In this document: piece by piece, positions 7,208 through 15,565 of the stretch
How positions within the stretch are numbered: the first letter of the stretch is position 1
Layout of the letters: every line of letters begins with the position of its first letter
Origin: a bacterium
GTDB lineage: Bacteria; SZUA-79; Acidulodesulfobacterales; Acidulodesulfobacteraceae
Assembly: GCA_021784835.1 (NCBI GenBank)
Contig: JAJYHI010000078.1
Coordinates: 1 to 48,341, forward strand
DNA: 48,341 nucleotides
Direction: 5' to 3'
The notes under the pieces: model-generated
Seen by the model: only the letters and a program-made list of their open reading frames with translations
Told to the model about the DNA's origin: nothing
The model's database searches: none
Made by a program: the position numbers and the translations under genes

Positions 7208-8281
7208 ATGAACGAAATAATGCGCAATTTAAAAAAAGTACTGGAAAAAGAAAATTTAAATAAAAACTCATTTAATAAAATTTATTTTCTAATTTCTAAA
7301 AATAATATAGAATTTAATTTAGAATTTTCCGATATTGACGAAAAAGACATTGAAAATATTTCAATAGTCAAAGATTTAATGATTAAAAATTCTTATCTGA
7401 TAGCCGATAAATTTTATAATCACCTTCTTCAATTTAAAGTTATAAAAAAAATTATACTTAAGGAACCGTCTTTATTGAATAAACTTAAGCAATATCTTTC
7501 GCAATATATCAAAGAATTTTTTTCTCTAAATTATGACGAGGATTATTTTTTCAACAGGCTTAAGATTGGCTTTACGCATTTTAATAACGGAATATCTTTA
7601 GATATATATATAAAATCTTACGCATATCTTTTGTCTTTGTTTATGGAGATTATAAAAAAAGAAATACAGGAACTGCGAATAGACGACGATATACTATTAA
7701 ACGTGATTAATTCTACTCAAAAGATTATGGCGATAGACGTCACTTTGGCTGTGGCGGGATATAACGAAAAAGCTGTGAATGAAAGATTAATTTTGGAAAA
7801 ACTGGCCACTACGGATAATCTGACAAATGCATTTAACAGAAATAAATATGACGAAATAATAAACCGTGAATATACAGGCGCGTTTAGATATGGATATCCT
7901 GTTTCTTTAGTTATAATAGACATAGATAATTTTAAAAAAATAAACGATATGTACGGACACAGCGTTGGAGATATAATATTAAAAGAATCCGCCGCTATTA
8001 TAAAAAATAATATAAGGGCTTCGGATTACCTAATAAGATGGGGAGGAGACGAATTCTTAGTCGTAGCTCCGCATACTTTAAAAATAAATGCCGAAAGAAT
8101 GTCTGAAAAAATAATGAAGGCTATTGAATTCCATAAATTTATTCACAATATAAATTTAACAGTAAGCATAGGAATTACACAGGTTTTAGAAAGAGAAACT
8201 CCTGATGACACTATAAAAAGGGCGGACGAAGCATTGTATAAATCAAAACTACTAGGAAGAAATAAAGTATGTGTAATATAA
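7208..8281 (+). CDS. Protoglobin sensor with GGDEF diguanylate cyclase domain
   Basis: The ATG at 7208 is preferred because GGAGGAGAG lies at the right distance upstream. Residues 1-185 are a protoglobin domain similar along its length to that of the HD-GYP neighbour, with proximal His124 in IGFTHFN. The GGDEF domain spans about 200-357: TTDNLTNAFNRNKYD, an inhibitory-site motif RASD at 270-273, and GGDEF at 279-283, five residues after the RxxD. It should make cyclic di-GMP in response to oxygen and be product-inhibited. The pairing with a phosphodiesterase suggests that oxygen tunes a sessile/motile decision. Confidence 0.9.
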   Translation: MNEIMRNLKKVLEKENLNKNSFNKIYFLISKNNIEFNLEFSDIDEKDIENISIVKDLMIKNSYLIADKFYNHLLQFKVIKKIILKEPSLLNKLKQYLSQYIKEFFSLNYDEDYFFNRLKIGFTHFNNGISLDIYIKSYAYLLSLFMEIIKKEIQELRIDDDILLNVINSTQKIMAIDVTLAVAGYNEKAVNERLILEKLATTDNLTNAFNRNKYDEIINREYTGAFRYGYPVSLVIIDIDNFKKINDMYGHSVGDIILKESAAIIKNNIRASDYLIRWGGDEFLVVAPHTLKINAERMSEKIMKAIEFHKFIHNINLTVSIGITQVLERETPDDTIKRADEALYKSKLLGRNKVCVI

Positions 8282-8846
8282 AATGGAATGTATAAAGCAA
8301 GCTGAAAATAATAAATTTTATTTAAAATTTTTCGTCTGATTTGCGCTGACAAATTGAGACCGTGTAAAATTTCGCTCAGCCTGACATAATGTAATTTAAA
8401 AAAAATTCGATATAAATCTTTAAATTTCGTCTAATTTAGAACCTCTTTGCATTTCTTTAAAACCTCATGTTAAAATTTTAGATACAGTTTTAGATATTCT
8501 TAAATTAATATGTTCTTAAATCTTCAATAAATAACTTCGAATATCTGATTTAGCAGAAAGTAACGACCTGGCTTTTTCATCGGTGAAAACAGGAATTTTA
8601 ATTCAGTGTCTATTGAAACAGAAATACGCGACTGCAGTTAAAATTATAAAAAGGAGGTGAAAAGTATTTTTGTTTATTTAAGAGATTAAATTGTAGGGGG
8701 TCAAATTTAAATGCGTAAAGGGGTCAAATCTCTTGACAAACAACACTAAATAAAACGTTAAAATTGCTATCCTTATAATATTTATAAAAAAATCCTTCGT
8801 ATTTTCCTTTTAAGGGTTCTGATTTTTAGTTTAGGTATAAAAACTG
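8282..8846. other. Non-coding stretch with REP-like fragments and an orphan ribosome binding site
   Basis: A good AAGGAGGTGA at 8650-8659 is followed by only seven codons before a stop. About 40 bases later come GGGGTCAAATTTAAATGCGT (8697-8716, identical to 408-427) and GGGGTCAAATC (8720-8730) followed by TCTTGACA. The lost gene and the repeats suggest a past deletion. No RNA gene or intact ORF is seen. Confidence 0.45.
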
Positions 8847-8984
8847 CTAACTTTTTTCACCGCCATTATTCCATACGTCGTTAACAGATTTCTCGACGTA
8901 ATTTGATGAACCTTTATAGCGTTTGCCGTCTATCATAAAGTCGTAGTGGTAAAATTTACCTCTAAGTCTTATGTTTCCGGACAT
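8847..8984 (-). pseudogene. N-terminal remnant of a tyrosine recombinase (integrase)
   Basis: A 45-residue frame with a good GGAGAA ribosome binding site encodes LRGKFYHYDFMIDGKRYKGS, the N-terminal arm-binding region found in phage and island integrases (compare RGKxWYYDFxxxGKRYRGS), then stops after NDVWNNGGEKS. The whole core-binding and catalytic part is gone. It lies 140 bases from the 3' end of the tRNA-Pro gene, the usual place for an island integrase. Confidence 0.6.
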
Positions 8985-9123
8985 TTTCGTTCTCCTTGCT
9001 TGTAAATTCTTTTGGAAAAAATTGGGACAAAAATCATATAAAAATTATAAAATTTATGCAAATTATAATCAATATAAAATTTATTAAGGTAGTCTGGAAA
9101 GGCTTATTTACTACGGTTTTGAA

Positions 9124-9200
9124 TGGTCGGGACGACTGGATTTGAACCAGCGACCCCTTGCTCCCGAAGCAAGTGCGCTACCGAGCTGCGCTACGTCCCG
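9124..9200 (-). tRNA. tRNA-Pro, anticodon CGG
   Basis: The minus strand folds into a 77-base tRNA. The acceptor stem CGGGACG pairs with CGTCCCG. The D arm is GCGCAGCTCGGTAGCGC. The anticodon stem CTTGC/GCAAG encloses the loop TTCGGGA, giving anticodon CGG. The T arm contains GGTTCAAATCC. The encoded 3' end is ACCA, so CCA is in the gene. The adjacent integrase remnant suggests that this tRNA served as an attachment site. Confidence 0.95.
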
Positions 9201-9288
9201 AAATGAAGTGTAGAAATTATTATTATATTACTTATTGTATTTTTTTTCCATTATTTTTTGTTGTTTTTTTTTCTTTATTTTTTTGTAA

Positions 9289-9939
9289 TTAAATTCTTTC
9301 GCGCATTTCGTTAATAGTTTCAATATAATTTTCTGTCCCTAATATTCCTGAGCCGCTGACTATAATATCTGCTCCGGAATTAGCCGCTTCGGCTATATTT
9401 AATACTTTTATTCCGCCGTCGACCTCAATTTGAGTTTCAAGCTCTCTTTCTTGTATTATTCCATGAAGCTTTTCAATCTTAAATAAAGAAGAATATATAA
9501 ATTCCTGTCCGCTGAAGCCTGGGTCTACCGACATAATAAGTATGAGGTCTACGTCGTGAAGTATTTCGCTTAAAAAATCCACGGGCGTTGCCGGGTTTAT
9601 CGCTACTCCGGGGCTTGCATCCAGTTCCCTGATTCTTTCGACCGCTCTATGAAGATGAGTAGTCCCTTCAAAATGCACCGTTAAGATATCTGCGCCGCTT
9701 TTAACGAATTGTTCTATATATCTTTCCGGACGGTCTATCATTAAATGAACGTCTAAAGGAATATCGGTGCGGGCTTTAATTGCTTCAACGATATTCCATC
9801 CCGCAGTAATATTGGGAACAAATATGCCGTCCATAATATCTATATGTAAAAAATCTGCACCTGCTTCTTCAAGCAGTTTTATTTCTTCGGAAAGATTTAA
9901 TATATCGCCCGATAATATCGAAGGCGCAATCTTTTTCAA
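9289..9939 (-). CDS. rpe: Ribulose-phosphate 3-epimerase
   Basis: A 216-residue TIM-barrel enzyme of normal length that interconverts ribulose-5-phosphate and xylulose-5-phosphate in the pentose phosphate pathway. The metal and catalytic residues are visible: His32 and Asp34 in LHIDIMDG, His65 in DVHLM, and the aspartate in EVDGG near residue 173, with VDPGFSGQ and SGSGILG as phosphate-binding loops. The start is a TTG placed seven bases after AGGAGG. It follows scpB on the same strand, 182 bases away. Confidence 0.96.
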   Translation of the reverse strand: MKKIAPSILSGDILNLSEEIKLLEEAGADFLHIDIMDGIFVPNITAGWNIVEAIKARTDIPLDVHLMIDRPERYIEQFVKSGADILTVHFEGTTHLHRAVERIRELDASPGVAINPATPVDFLSEILHDVDLILIMSVDPGFSGQEFIYSSLFKIEKLHGIIQERELETQIEVDGGIKVLNIAEAANSGADIIVSGSGILGTENYIETINEMRERI

Positions 9940-10121
9940 TTTTTCCTCCTGTTAAAATATTTATTATATTATATATTTGATTGGCGGAGTAAAATTATTT
10001 TTATTAATTATACCACAAATTTATGCAGTTAATTATTATATACTATGAAACTTTTAAAAAAATTTAATTCTCCCGATATATTCAGAAAACGTAAAATAAA
10101 AACACCTAAGCAAAATAAAAA

Positions 10122-10754
10122 CTATTCAAACAAAGCAGGCTCTTTCTCGGTTTCGGAGCCGTTATCGTTGCCGCTTAGGGCTTCTAATACGCTTTTCTTG
10201 CCAAAATCGTCCATTTCTTTGACGGAAGGCAAATCGTTAAGATTTTTAAGATTAAAAACTTCCAGAAAATAATCGCTGGTTTTATATATCAGCGGTCTTC
10301 CAACAATCTCTTTTCTTCCGGCGACTTTAATAAGGTTTTTTTCAAGAAGAAATTTCAGTGTGCCTGATGAATCGAATCCCCTGACGGCGTCTATCTCATT
10401 TTTGGTAACCGGCTGTTTATAAGCTATAATAGAAAGAGTTTCAAGCTGAGGACCGGTAAATTTTATAGGTTTTATCTCCAAACTGCCTGATATTGCATCG
10501 AAATATTCAGGCTTAGTCTTAAAGCTTATGCCGTTGTCATTTACGGAAAGATATATTCCGTGATTCGATTTTTCGTTAAATTCCAGTTTTATAGATTCTA
10601 CGGCTTTTAATACTTCTTCTTTTTTTACTTTAAATAAATCCGTCAATTTTTTTAAAGAAACGGGTTCTTCCGAAGCAAAAATAACGGCTTCGATAGCAGA
10701 AGTCAAAGAATCGAAATCGTCGCTGTAATTATTAAGCAATATTCGGTTAGTCAT
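10122..10754 (-). CDS. scpB: Segregation and condensation protein B
   Basis: A 210-residue kleisin-associated protein of the SMC-ScpAB chromosome condensin. It has two winged-helix domains: residues 15-90 (SAIEAVIFASEEPVSLKKL) and about 95-170 (GPQLETLSIIAYKQPVTKNEIDAVRG, then the LIKVAGRKEIVGRPLIYKTS wing). The acidic tail from residue 185 is usual. scpA is not next to it in this window; rpe lies downstream. Confidence 0.93.
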   Translation of the reverse strand: MTNRILLNNYSDDFDSLTSAIEAVIFASEEPVSLKKLTDLFKVKKEEVLKAVESIKLEFNEKSNHGIYLSVNDNGISFKTKPEYFDAISGSLEIKPIKFTGPQLETLSIIAYKQPVTKNEIDAVRGFDSSGTLKFLLEKNLIKVAGRKEIVGRPLIYKTSDYFLEVFNLKNLNDLPSVKEMDDFGKKSVLEALSGNDNGSETEKEPALFE

Positions 10755-10790
10755 AAAAGCGTTCCATATCCGTGCGTATATTATAAAACG

Positions 10791-10823
10791 TAAAAAGGGA
10801 GTCGGACTTTAAATCCGACTCCC
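10791..10823 (-). terminator. Rho-independent terminator after the ODP-like gene
   Basis: GGGAGTCGGA (10797-10806) pairs perfectly with TCCGACTCCC (10814-10823) around a seven-base loop. On the minus strand it is followed by a T-run (plus-strand A residues 10792-10796). It ends the MCP-ODP transcript before scpB. Confidence 0.85.
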
Positions 10824-10911
10824 GTATATAAATTTTAAAAACTTTTTTATAATTTATAAAACTTATAGTGCAGTTATTAAATTGTTAAGTATTTTATAAG
10901 TTTTAATTTTT

Positions 10912-11673
10912 TTATTTAGAATAGAGTCCTACGTTTAAACCGTCGAACCAGTTTAAAAACCTGTCGATCATTTCTTTGCCTTTAAAAATAAGACCGTGCT
11001 GCGGAGCCAGAATTTCGATATCTAATTTTGATACTCTATCTATCCATACTTTTTTTGGTTCGTTAGAAGGCATCCATCTTTTATGGAAATACTCCATATA
11101 TTTTATATGGGAATCGAAATCCTGCACAAAAACATTAGGTTTCCTTTTGCTTTTCAAGTCTTCCCTAGGTACCAGCGCGGCTCCTATATCTCCGCTAAAA
11201 AGTATCTTAGATATGGGATCGTACAAATTAAGCTGGCCCGGCGAATGAAGATAATGAGCCGGAATAATATCGAAAGCGTAATCTTTGGTCATGTTTAACT
11301 TTACGGTATTACCGTCGTCGATCATTATCATATTTTCAGGTCTTGCGCCGTAATGCGAAATAAATGTCGACCATATTCTGTCTATAATAACTTTTGAGTC
11401 GGTAATCGAAAGCCATAGAGCAAGGGATGAATTAACGTCGGGATCCTGATGCGAGCAGAATATAAATTTTACGTCCGACATCCTTACTTCGCCGGCAAAA
11501 GCGGAGGAAACCGAAGAAAACATTTCTATTCCTCCCGGATCCATAATCGTCGCGACTTTATCGTGAATCAGCAGATACTGGTTGGTATCAATTATATAAT
11601 CCGGCCTGTCGGCATCTTTTCCTATATAAACGAACTTATGGTTTGGAGATTCGTATAATACTTCTGACACCAT
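10912..11673 (-). CDS. ODP-like oxygen-binding diiron protein (metallo-beta-lactamase fold)
   Basis: A 253-residue protein of the beta-lactamase-fold diiron group related to flavodiiron proteins but without a flavodoxin domain. FCSHQDPDVN at residues 72-81 gives the variant metal motif HxDxD seen in ODP sensors instead of the HxExDH of flavodiiron enzymes. Later ligands are the His in PAHYLHSPG, the Asp in SGDIGAAL and the His in APQHG. In Treponema the ODP protein is known as an oxygen sensor for chemotaxis. Here the gene directly follows a soluble chemotaxis receptor, which fits that role. A hydrolase function is less likely. Confidence 0.8.
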   Translation of the reverse strand: MVSEVLYESPNHKFVYIGKDADRPDYIIDTNQYLLIHDKVATIMDPGGIEMFSSVSSAFAGEVRMSDVKFIFCSHQDPDVNSSLALWLSITDSKVIIDRIWSTFISHYGARPENMIMIDDGNTVKLNMTKDYAFDIIPAHYLHSPGQLNLYDPISKILFSGDIGAALVPREDLKSKRKPNVFVQDFDSHIKYMEYFHKRWMPSNEPKKVWIDRVSKLDIEILAPQHGLIFKGKEMIDRFLNWFDGLNVGLYSK

Positions 11674-11712
11674 GGTTATGATACCTCTTTAATAAATTTA
11701 TATTACTGGATG

Positions 11713-12420
11713 CTAAACGCATATATCGTTGACTTTGCCGTCTATGTTTTTTATAGTTTTCATAAGCCCTTCGTTCATTTTACTGTCTATTCTAAGCGTG
11801 TCGTTAAGCTTGGCGCTGACTTTTCTTATTCCGAAAAGAACGTTGGATATTTCTTTGGTAGAACTTGACGATTTTTCGGATAATTTCCTGACTTCGTCCG
11901 CAACGACGGCAAAGCCTCTTCCTGCTTCTCCCGCTCTTGCGGCTTCGATAGCGGCATTCAACGCCAGCAGATTAATCTGGTCTGTAATAGACACTATCGC
12001 GCTTAAAATTTCGTCGGTAAAAAGGGTTAATTTGTATAGTTCGACGGAATCCTGATAAGTCTTTTCCAGCGTAGAAAAAGAACTTGAATACATATGGGAT
12101 AACGAATCTACGAAATTTTTAATTCCGGTTTTAGATTCAAGGCATTTTGATTTAAATTGACTAAATTGTTCGTTGATTTTAGGAAGCTCTTCGGAATCGC
12201 TTGCGCATGAATTCAAAAGATTATCCTTATTGCGGATATCTTCTTCAAGCGAAGCTACTTTAGACCTTAAAGATTCGATTTCCTTTTTGAATCCGTCTAC
12301 AGCCGAAGCGTTATCGGCGTCTTTGCGTTTTAAAGAAACTTCAAGTTCGCCGTTTTTTTTCTTAAGTTCTTTAATTTCGTCGATTAATTTCTTGTACTCG
12401 CCGCTCGATAAGAATTTCAT
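11713..12420 (-). CDS. Soluble methyl-accepting chemotaxis protein
   Basis: I use the ATG at 12420; a GTG three codons upstream is the alternative. About 235 residues with no membrane segment or sensor domain. Residues 5-75 form a Lys/Glu-rich coiled coil, residues 80-120 a helical segment, and residues 135-185 the highly conserved signalling tip ([20 protein letters not shown], then [16 protein letters not shown]). It therefore interacts with CheA/CheW but must take its input from another protein. The next gene, an ODP-like diiron protein 39 bases downstream, is the obvious candidate for oxygen sensing. Confidence 0.85.
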   Translation of the reverse strand: MKFLSSGEYKKLIDEIKELKKKNGELEVSLKRKDADNASAVDGFKKEIESLRSKVASLEEDIRNKDNLLNSCASDSEELPKINEQFSQFKSKCLESKTGIKNFVDSLSHMYSSSFSTLEKTYQDSVELYKLTLFTDEILSAIVSITDQINLLALNAAIEAARAGEAGRGFAVVADEVRKLSEKSSSSTKEISNVLFGIRKVSAKLNDTLRIDSKMNEGLMKTIKNIDGKVNDICV

Positions 12421-12544
12421 ATAAAGCACCCGCTTTTACGATATGAGGTTAGTAATTATAATCTTATAATATTATATAAAAAATAATTTCCTTTCAGATG
12501 ATTTTATATTTTTGTAAAATTTATTGCAAGAGTTTTTATTATCT

Positions 12545-14353
12545 TTAAAAAATTTTATTGGCAACGGCTGAGGCACATTTTATGCCGTCTATAGCGCTTG
12601 TTATTATGCCCCCGGAATAGCCGGAACCTTCCCCGCAGGGATATAGACCTTTGACGGATAAAGATTCAAAATCGGCGCCTCTTTTAATTCTAACGGCAGA
12701 AGACGTCCCCGTCTCTATTGCCGTTAAAACCGAATTTGAAACAAATCCCTTATATTTTTTATCGAATTCAATAAGAGAGCCTGCAATAGAACGATTAATA
12801 AAATCGGGTACGAGTTCGAACAAATTAAAATATTTTACGGACGGTTTATAAGACGGCTCAGGTATCAGATTTTTCCGTTTAATGCCGTTATCCGATTTTA
12901 AAGCGGAATTTAAATTAAACCCCGTTTCTTTTTTAGTTTTGCCTATTACGTCCGCTATATATTCCGGCGTATATTGATAAGGTGCGCCGTAGCTTCCTCC
13001 GCCGGCGTTAAAGGCTTTAATTTCCAAATCTTTTCTAAAAGAAAGAAATCCGCCGTCCAATGAATATTCTTTTTTGTCTAACAGCGCTATAGTATCCGCC
13101 CTGACGGCGGCTACTATAGCGCTGTTAGAATTTTCCAAATCGCGGTTTGAATAACTCATTCCGTTAACAGACAGAATATTTTCGCCGGAACTGGAATTTA
13201 TCACTACTCCGCCCGGACACATACAGAAAGAATAACCGCCGTATTCTTTGGAAGAAAGATTATAATACACTCCGCTGAATTTTAAATCGTCTTTGTTTCT
13301 GCCGCCTTTAAAGAACAGGGAATCTATAAAATTCCTCTTATGTTCTATCCTGAATCCTACGGCAAAAGGTTTGTTTTCTAAAAATACGTTTTTCCTTTTC
13401 AGCATTTCATAAGTATCTATGCTGTTAGAACCGGCGGCTAAGATTAAAAAATCCGCCGGAATATTTCTTTTGTCGGTCGCCGCAGAAACTATACTATTTT
13501 TATCGTCGGTTTCAAAATCTTTTAATTCTTCTTCAAAAAAAATCTCGGCTCCGCCGTCGATAAGGTAATTTCTTGTATTTCTGAGTATATCTATAAGAAT
13601 ATCGCTGCCTATATGCGGTTTATGCTCTACGAGAATTTTTTTATCCGCTCCCATTTTTACCAAAAAATTTAAAACGAAAGACACGGCCGCATCGTCTTTT
13701 CTCGTCGTTAATTTTCCGTCAGAAAAGGTCCCCGCTCCTCCTTCTCCAAAAACAACGTTGCTTTTTTTGTTAAATTGCCCTCTATTCATTAAAGCATCGA
13801 CGTCTTTTATCCTTTCTTCTACGCATTTTCCTTTTTCTATCAAAACAGGCCTTATACCTTGTTTCAACAAATATAACGCCGCAAAAATACCCGCAGGACC
13901 CATGCCCGTTATTAAAACAGCCGGTTTGCCGGAGTTATTTTTTTTAGTTTTGCATTTATCGGTTTTCCCGTGATTTTTATTTTGTTTTCCGCTTTCAAAA
14001 TCTAACGAATTTTCACCGTCAAAAAGTTTTTCTTCTTCATCCTTTGCTTTTCTTGCTTTAATATCTATACTGGATAAAATATTTATAATCTCGTCTTCAT
14101 TTTTGCCTGAAAAGTCGAATTTTATTAAAACCTTATAAACGTTTTTCGGTTCTTTTTGCCTGAAATCGAGGGATTTTTTAATTATTTTTATTTTGCCGAT
14201 AAAATCTTTTATATCGATTATTGCTTCGGAAGATTTTTCGTTATAATATTTCAAAAAATAATCCGGAAAAATTTCTTCTTCTAATCCGGTCGATCCGGTA
14301 GTTTCGGGATTTTTAATTTTCGCAGGTATTTTAAAATCATAAATAAGAATCAT
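12545..14353 (-). CDS. FAD-dependent dehydrogenase of the COG2509 family
   Basis: A 602-residue flavoprotein. An N-terminal region of about 145 residues, including a charged low-complexity linker, precedes the Rossmann motif VLITGMGPAGIFAALYLLKQ at 144-163. Further family marks are VFGEGGAGTFSDGKL and the C-terminal FAD segment LYPCGEGSGYSGGI, then SAIDGI. The substrate of this family is not established. It lies 12 bases after a universal stress protein gene on the same strand, so the two are probably one operon. There are no signs of truncation. Confidence 0.88.
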   Translation of the reverse strand: MILIYDFKIPAKIKNPETTGSTGLEEEIFPDYFLKYYNEKSSEAIIDIKDFIGKIKIIKKSLDFRQKEPKNVYKVLIKFDFSGKNEDEIINILSSIDIKARKAKDEEEKLFDGENSLDFESGKQNKNHGKTDKCKTKKNNSGKPAVLITGMGPAGIFAALYLLKQGIRPVLIEKGKCVEERIKDVDALMNRGQFNKKSNVVFGEGGAGTFSDGKLTTRKDDAAVSFVLNFLVKMGADKKILVEHKPHIGSDILIDILRNTRNYLIDGGAEIFFEEELKDFETDDKNSIVSAATDKRNIPADFLILAAGSNSIDTYEMLKRKNVFLENKPFAVGFRIEHKRNFIDSLFFKGGRNKDDLKFSGVYYNLSSKEYGGYSFCMCPGGVVINSSSGENILSVNGMSYSNRDLENSNSAIVAAVRADTIALLDKKEYSLDGGFLSFRKDLEIKAFNAGGGSYGAPYQYTPEYIADVIGKTKKETGFNLNSALKSDNGIKRKNLIPEPSYKPSVKYFNLFELVPDFINRSIAGSLIEFDKKYKGFVSNSVLTAIETGTSSAVRIKRGADFESLSVKGLYPCGEGSGYSGGIITSAIDGIKCASAVANKIF

Positions 14354-14365
14354 ATAGTCATCGCA

Positions 14366-14857
14366 TCAGGAAGGGTTTATTAAAGACAGGGCGGATTCTT
14401 TTATCAGCTCTTTTGCCGTTAATTTCGCCGTATTTTTAAGCGGAATTAAAAGCACCGGACACACCGAATGTTTGGCGACGTAAAAAGAAACGGAACCGGA
14501 TACTATTTCTTTAATTCCGACCCTTTGATGCGTTCCGACCGCAATTATATCGGAAGCGTTTTTTTTTGCAAAATTGATAATCTCTTCCTGCGGATTGCCG
14601 GTATATACGGATATTTCGTAGTTTAAATAATACAAACCCGATTCCTTTAATTTATCCTCTATGGACAAGTGTATTTCAGCCGCTTTTGATTTTAAAGAGT
14701 TTTTTTTGCCGGAAAAAGAAAAAATGTCGTAAGGAATGACGTGCAATATTTGAAATCTCGCTGCGGATTCCCTGAAAAAAGATGCCGCAGACGAAAGCAC
14801 GAACCCCGTTTCAAAATTTAAATCGACCGCTAAAAGAATTTTTTTTTCTTTTTCCAT
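14366..14857 (-). CDS. Universal stress protein, UspA family
   Basis: A 163-residue single-domain Usp. The N-terminal strand is KKILLAVDLNFETG, and the ATP-binding loop is IIAVGTHQRVG with SGSVSFYVAKHSVCPVLLIP, matching the G-x2-G-x9-G-(S/T) pattern of nucleotide-binding members. A C-terminal tail of about 20 residues follows. It is first in a likely two-gene unit with the COG2509 flavoprotein. The role is presumably stress or redox adaptation; the partner is unknown. Confidence 0.88.
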   Translation of the reverse strand: MEKEKKILLAVDLNFETGFVLSSAASFFRESAARFQILHVIPYDIFSFSGKKNSLKSKAAEIHLSIEDKLKESGLYYLNYEISVYTGNPQEEIINFAKKNASDIIAVGTHQRVGIKEIVSGSVSFYVAKHSVCPVLLIPLKNTAKLTAKELIKESALSLINPS

Positions 14858-14921
14858 ATAATAATATTATACGATTGAAGCGTTTTTTTCAAGGCGGCTT
14901 TAAAATTGTGCAGTTTTTTGC

Positions 14922-14978
14922 TATAATCATAAAAACGGAAAGATTTATTAATTTAATATAACCGATTAATCGATTAAT
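14922..14978 (+). promoter_or_regulatory. Promoter and tandem CGATTAAT sites of the mini-ferritin gene
   Basis: A TATAAT -10 stands at 14922-14927 with a weak TTTAAA 17 bases upstream. Between promoter and ribosome binding site are two tandem CGATTAAT copies (14963-14978) that together include the palindrome ATTAATCGATTAAT (14965-14978). Its place in the leader suggests an operator. The regulator cannot be named from sequence. Confidence 0.4.
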
Positions 14979-14997
14979 TATTAAGGGGGATAACGAA

Positions 14998-15252
14998 ATG
15001 TGCGACGAACATCATTTAGACGACGCTTTAAGCGAAGAAACCAGAAACTTAGAAATGGCAAGACAATCGCTTATTGAAGAATTTCAAGCAATTAACTGGT
15101 ATCAGGAAAGAATAGAATACACCGCCGACGAAGAATTAAAACATATTCTTGCGCATAATAGAGACGAAGAAAAAGAGCATGCCGCAATGCTTATGGAATA
15201 TATAAGAAAACACGACAAGGTTCAGGACGACAAATTTCTTCATCACGATTAA
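14998..15252 (+). CDS. EncFtn-like mini-ferritin
   Basis: An 84-residue two-helix ferritin-like protein. The segments EEFQAINWYQERI and LKHILAHNRDEEKEHAAML match encapsulated ferritins. Glu28, Trp34, Glu58 and His61 have the same spacings as the ferroxidase-site residues I recall for EncFtn (E32, W38, E62, H65). Those proteins form an annular decamer of dimers and oxidise iron. The usual C-terminal cargo-loading peptide for an encapsulin shell is absent: the protein ends DDKFLHHD. No encapsulin gene is in the window. A strong AAGGGGG ribosome binding site precedes the ATG. Confidence 0.8.
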   Translation: MCDEHHLDDALSEETRNLEMARQSLIEEFQAINWYQERIEYTADEELKHILAHNRDEEKEHAAMLMEYIRKHDKVQDDKFLHHD

Positions 15253-15285
15253 AAAATAATGCTTTTTAAAACTACTCGTCTATGC

Positions 15286-15403
15286 TATAATCTTATAGAG
15301 TAATCCGAAGGTACGGTATTAAGGCCGAAAACCCCGCCAGGTTCGAAAGAAAGCAACGGTATCGATTCGAGGTGCGCGTATTTAATCGGATTACTCTTTT
15401 TTT
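15286..15403 (+). ncRNA. ffs: Signal recognition particle RNA (small bacterial type)
   Basis: The mature RNA runs about 15298-15396. The ends pair perfectly (GAGTAATCCG with CGGATTACTC). The apical domain GCCAGG-TTCG-AAAGAAAGCAACGG is the conserved SRP54(Ffh)-binding stem, with a TTCG loop replacing the common GGAA. A TATAAT -10 at 15286-15291 lies seven bases ahead, and a T-run at 15397-15403 gives an intrinsic terminator. It should join Ffh to target membrane proteins. Confidence 0.92.
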
Positions 15404-15565
15404 ATTGTATACTATACTATATTGACTATAGCTATTTTTTCGTCGGTAAAATATGCAATTATATATAATTCTTTAGTTTTCCCTTTATTTTTTTATTCAT
15501 CTGCTTTATTTATATTGCTGTATAAAAATATATAACGTAAAAAAAATAAATACGGGCGTAATTTT

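Noticed and set aside
10045..10272. Plus-strand frame overlapping the 3' end of scpB
   Set aside because: It is an antisense shadow of scpB with no domain likeness and no ribosome binding site.
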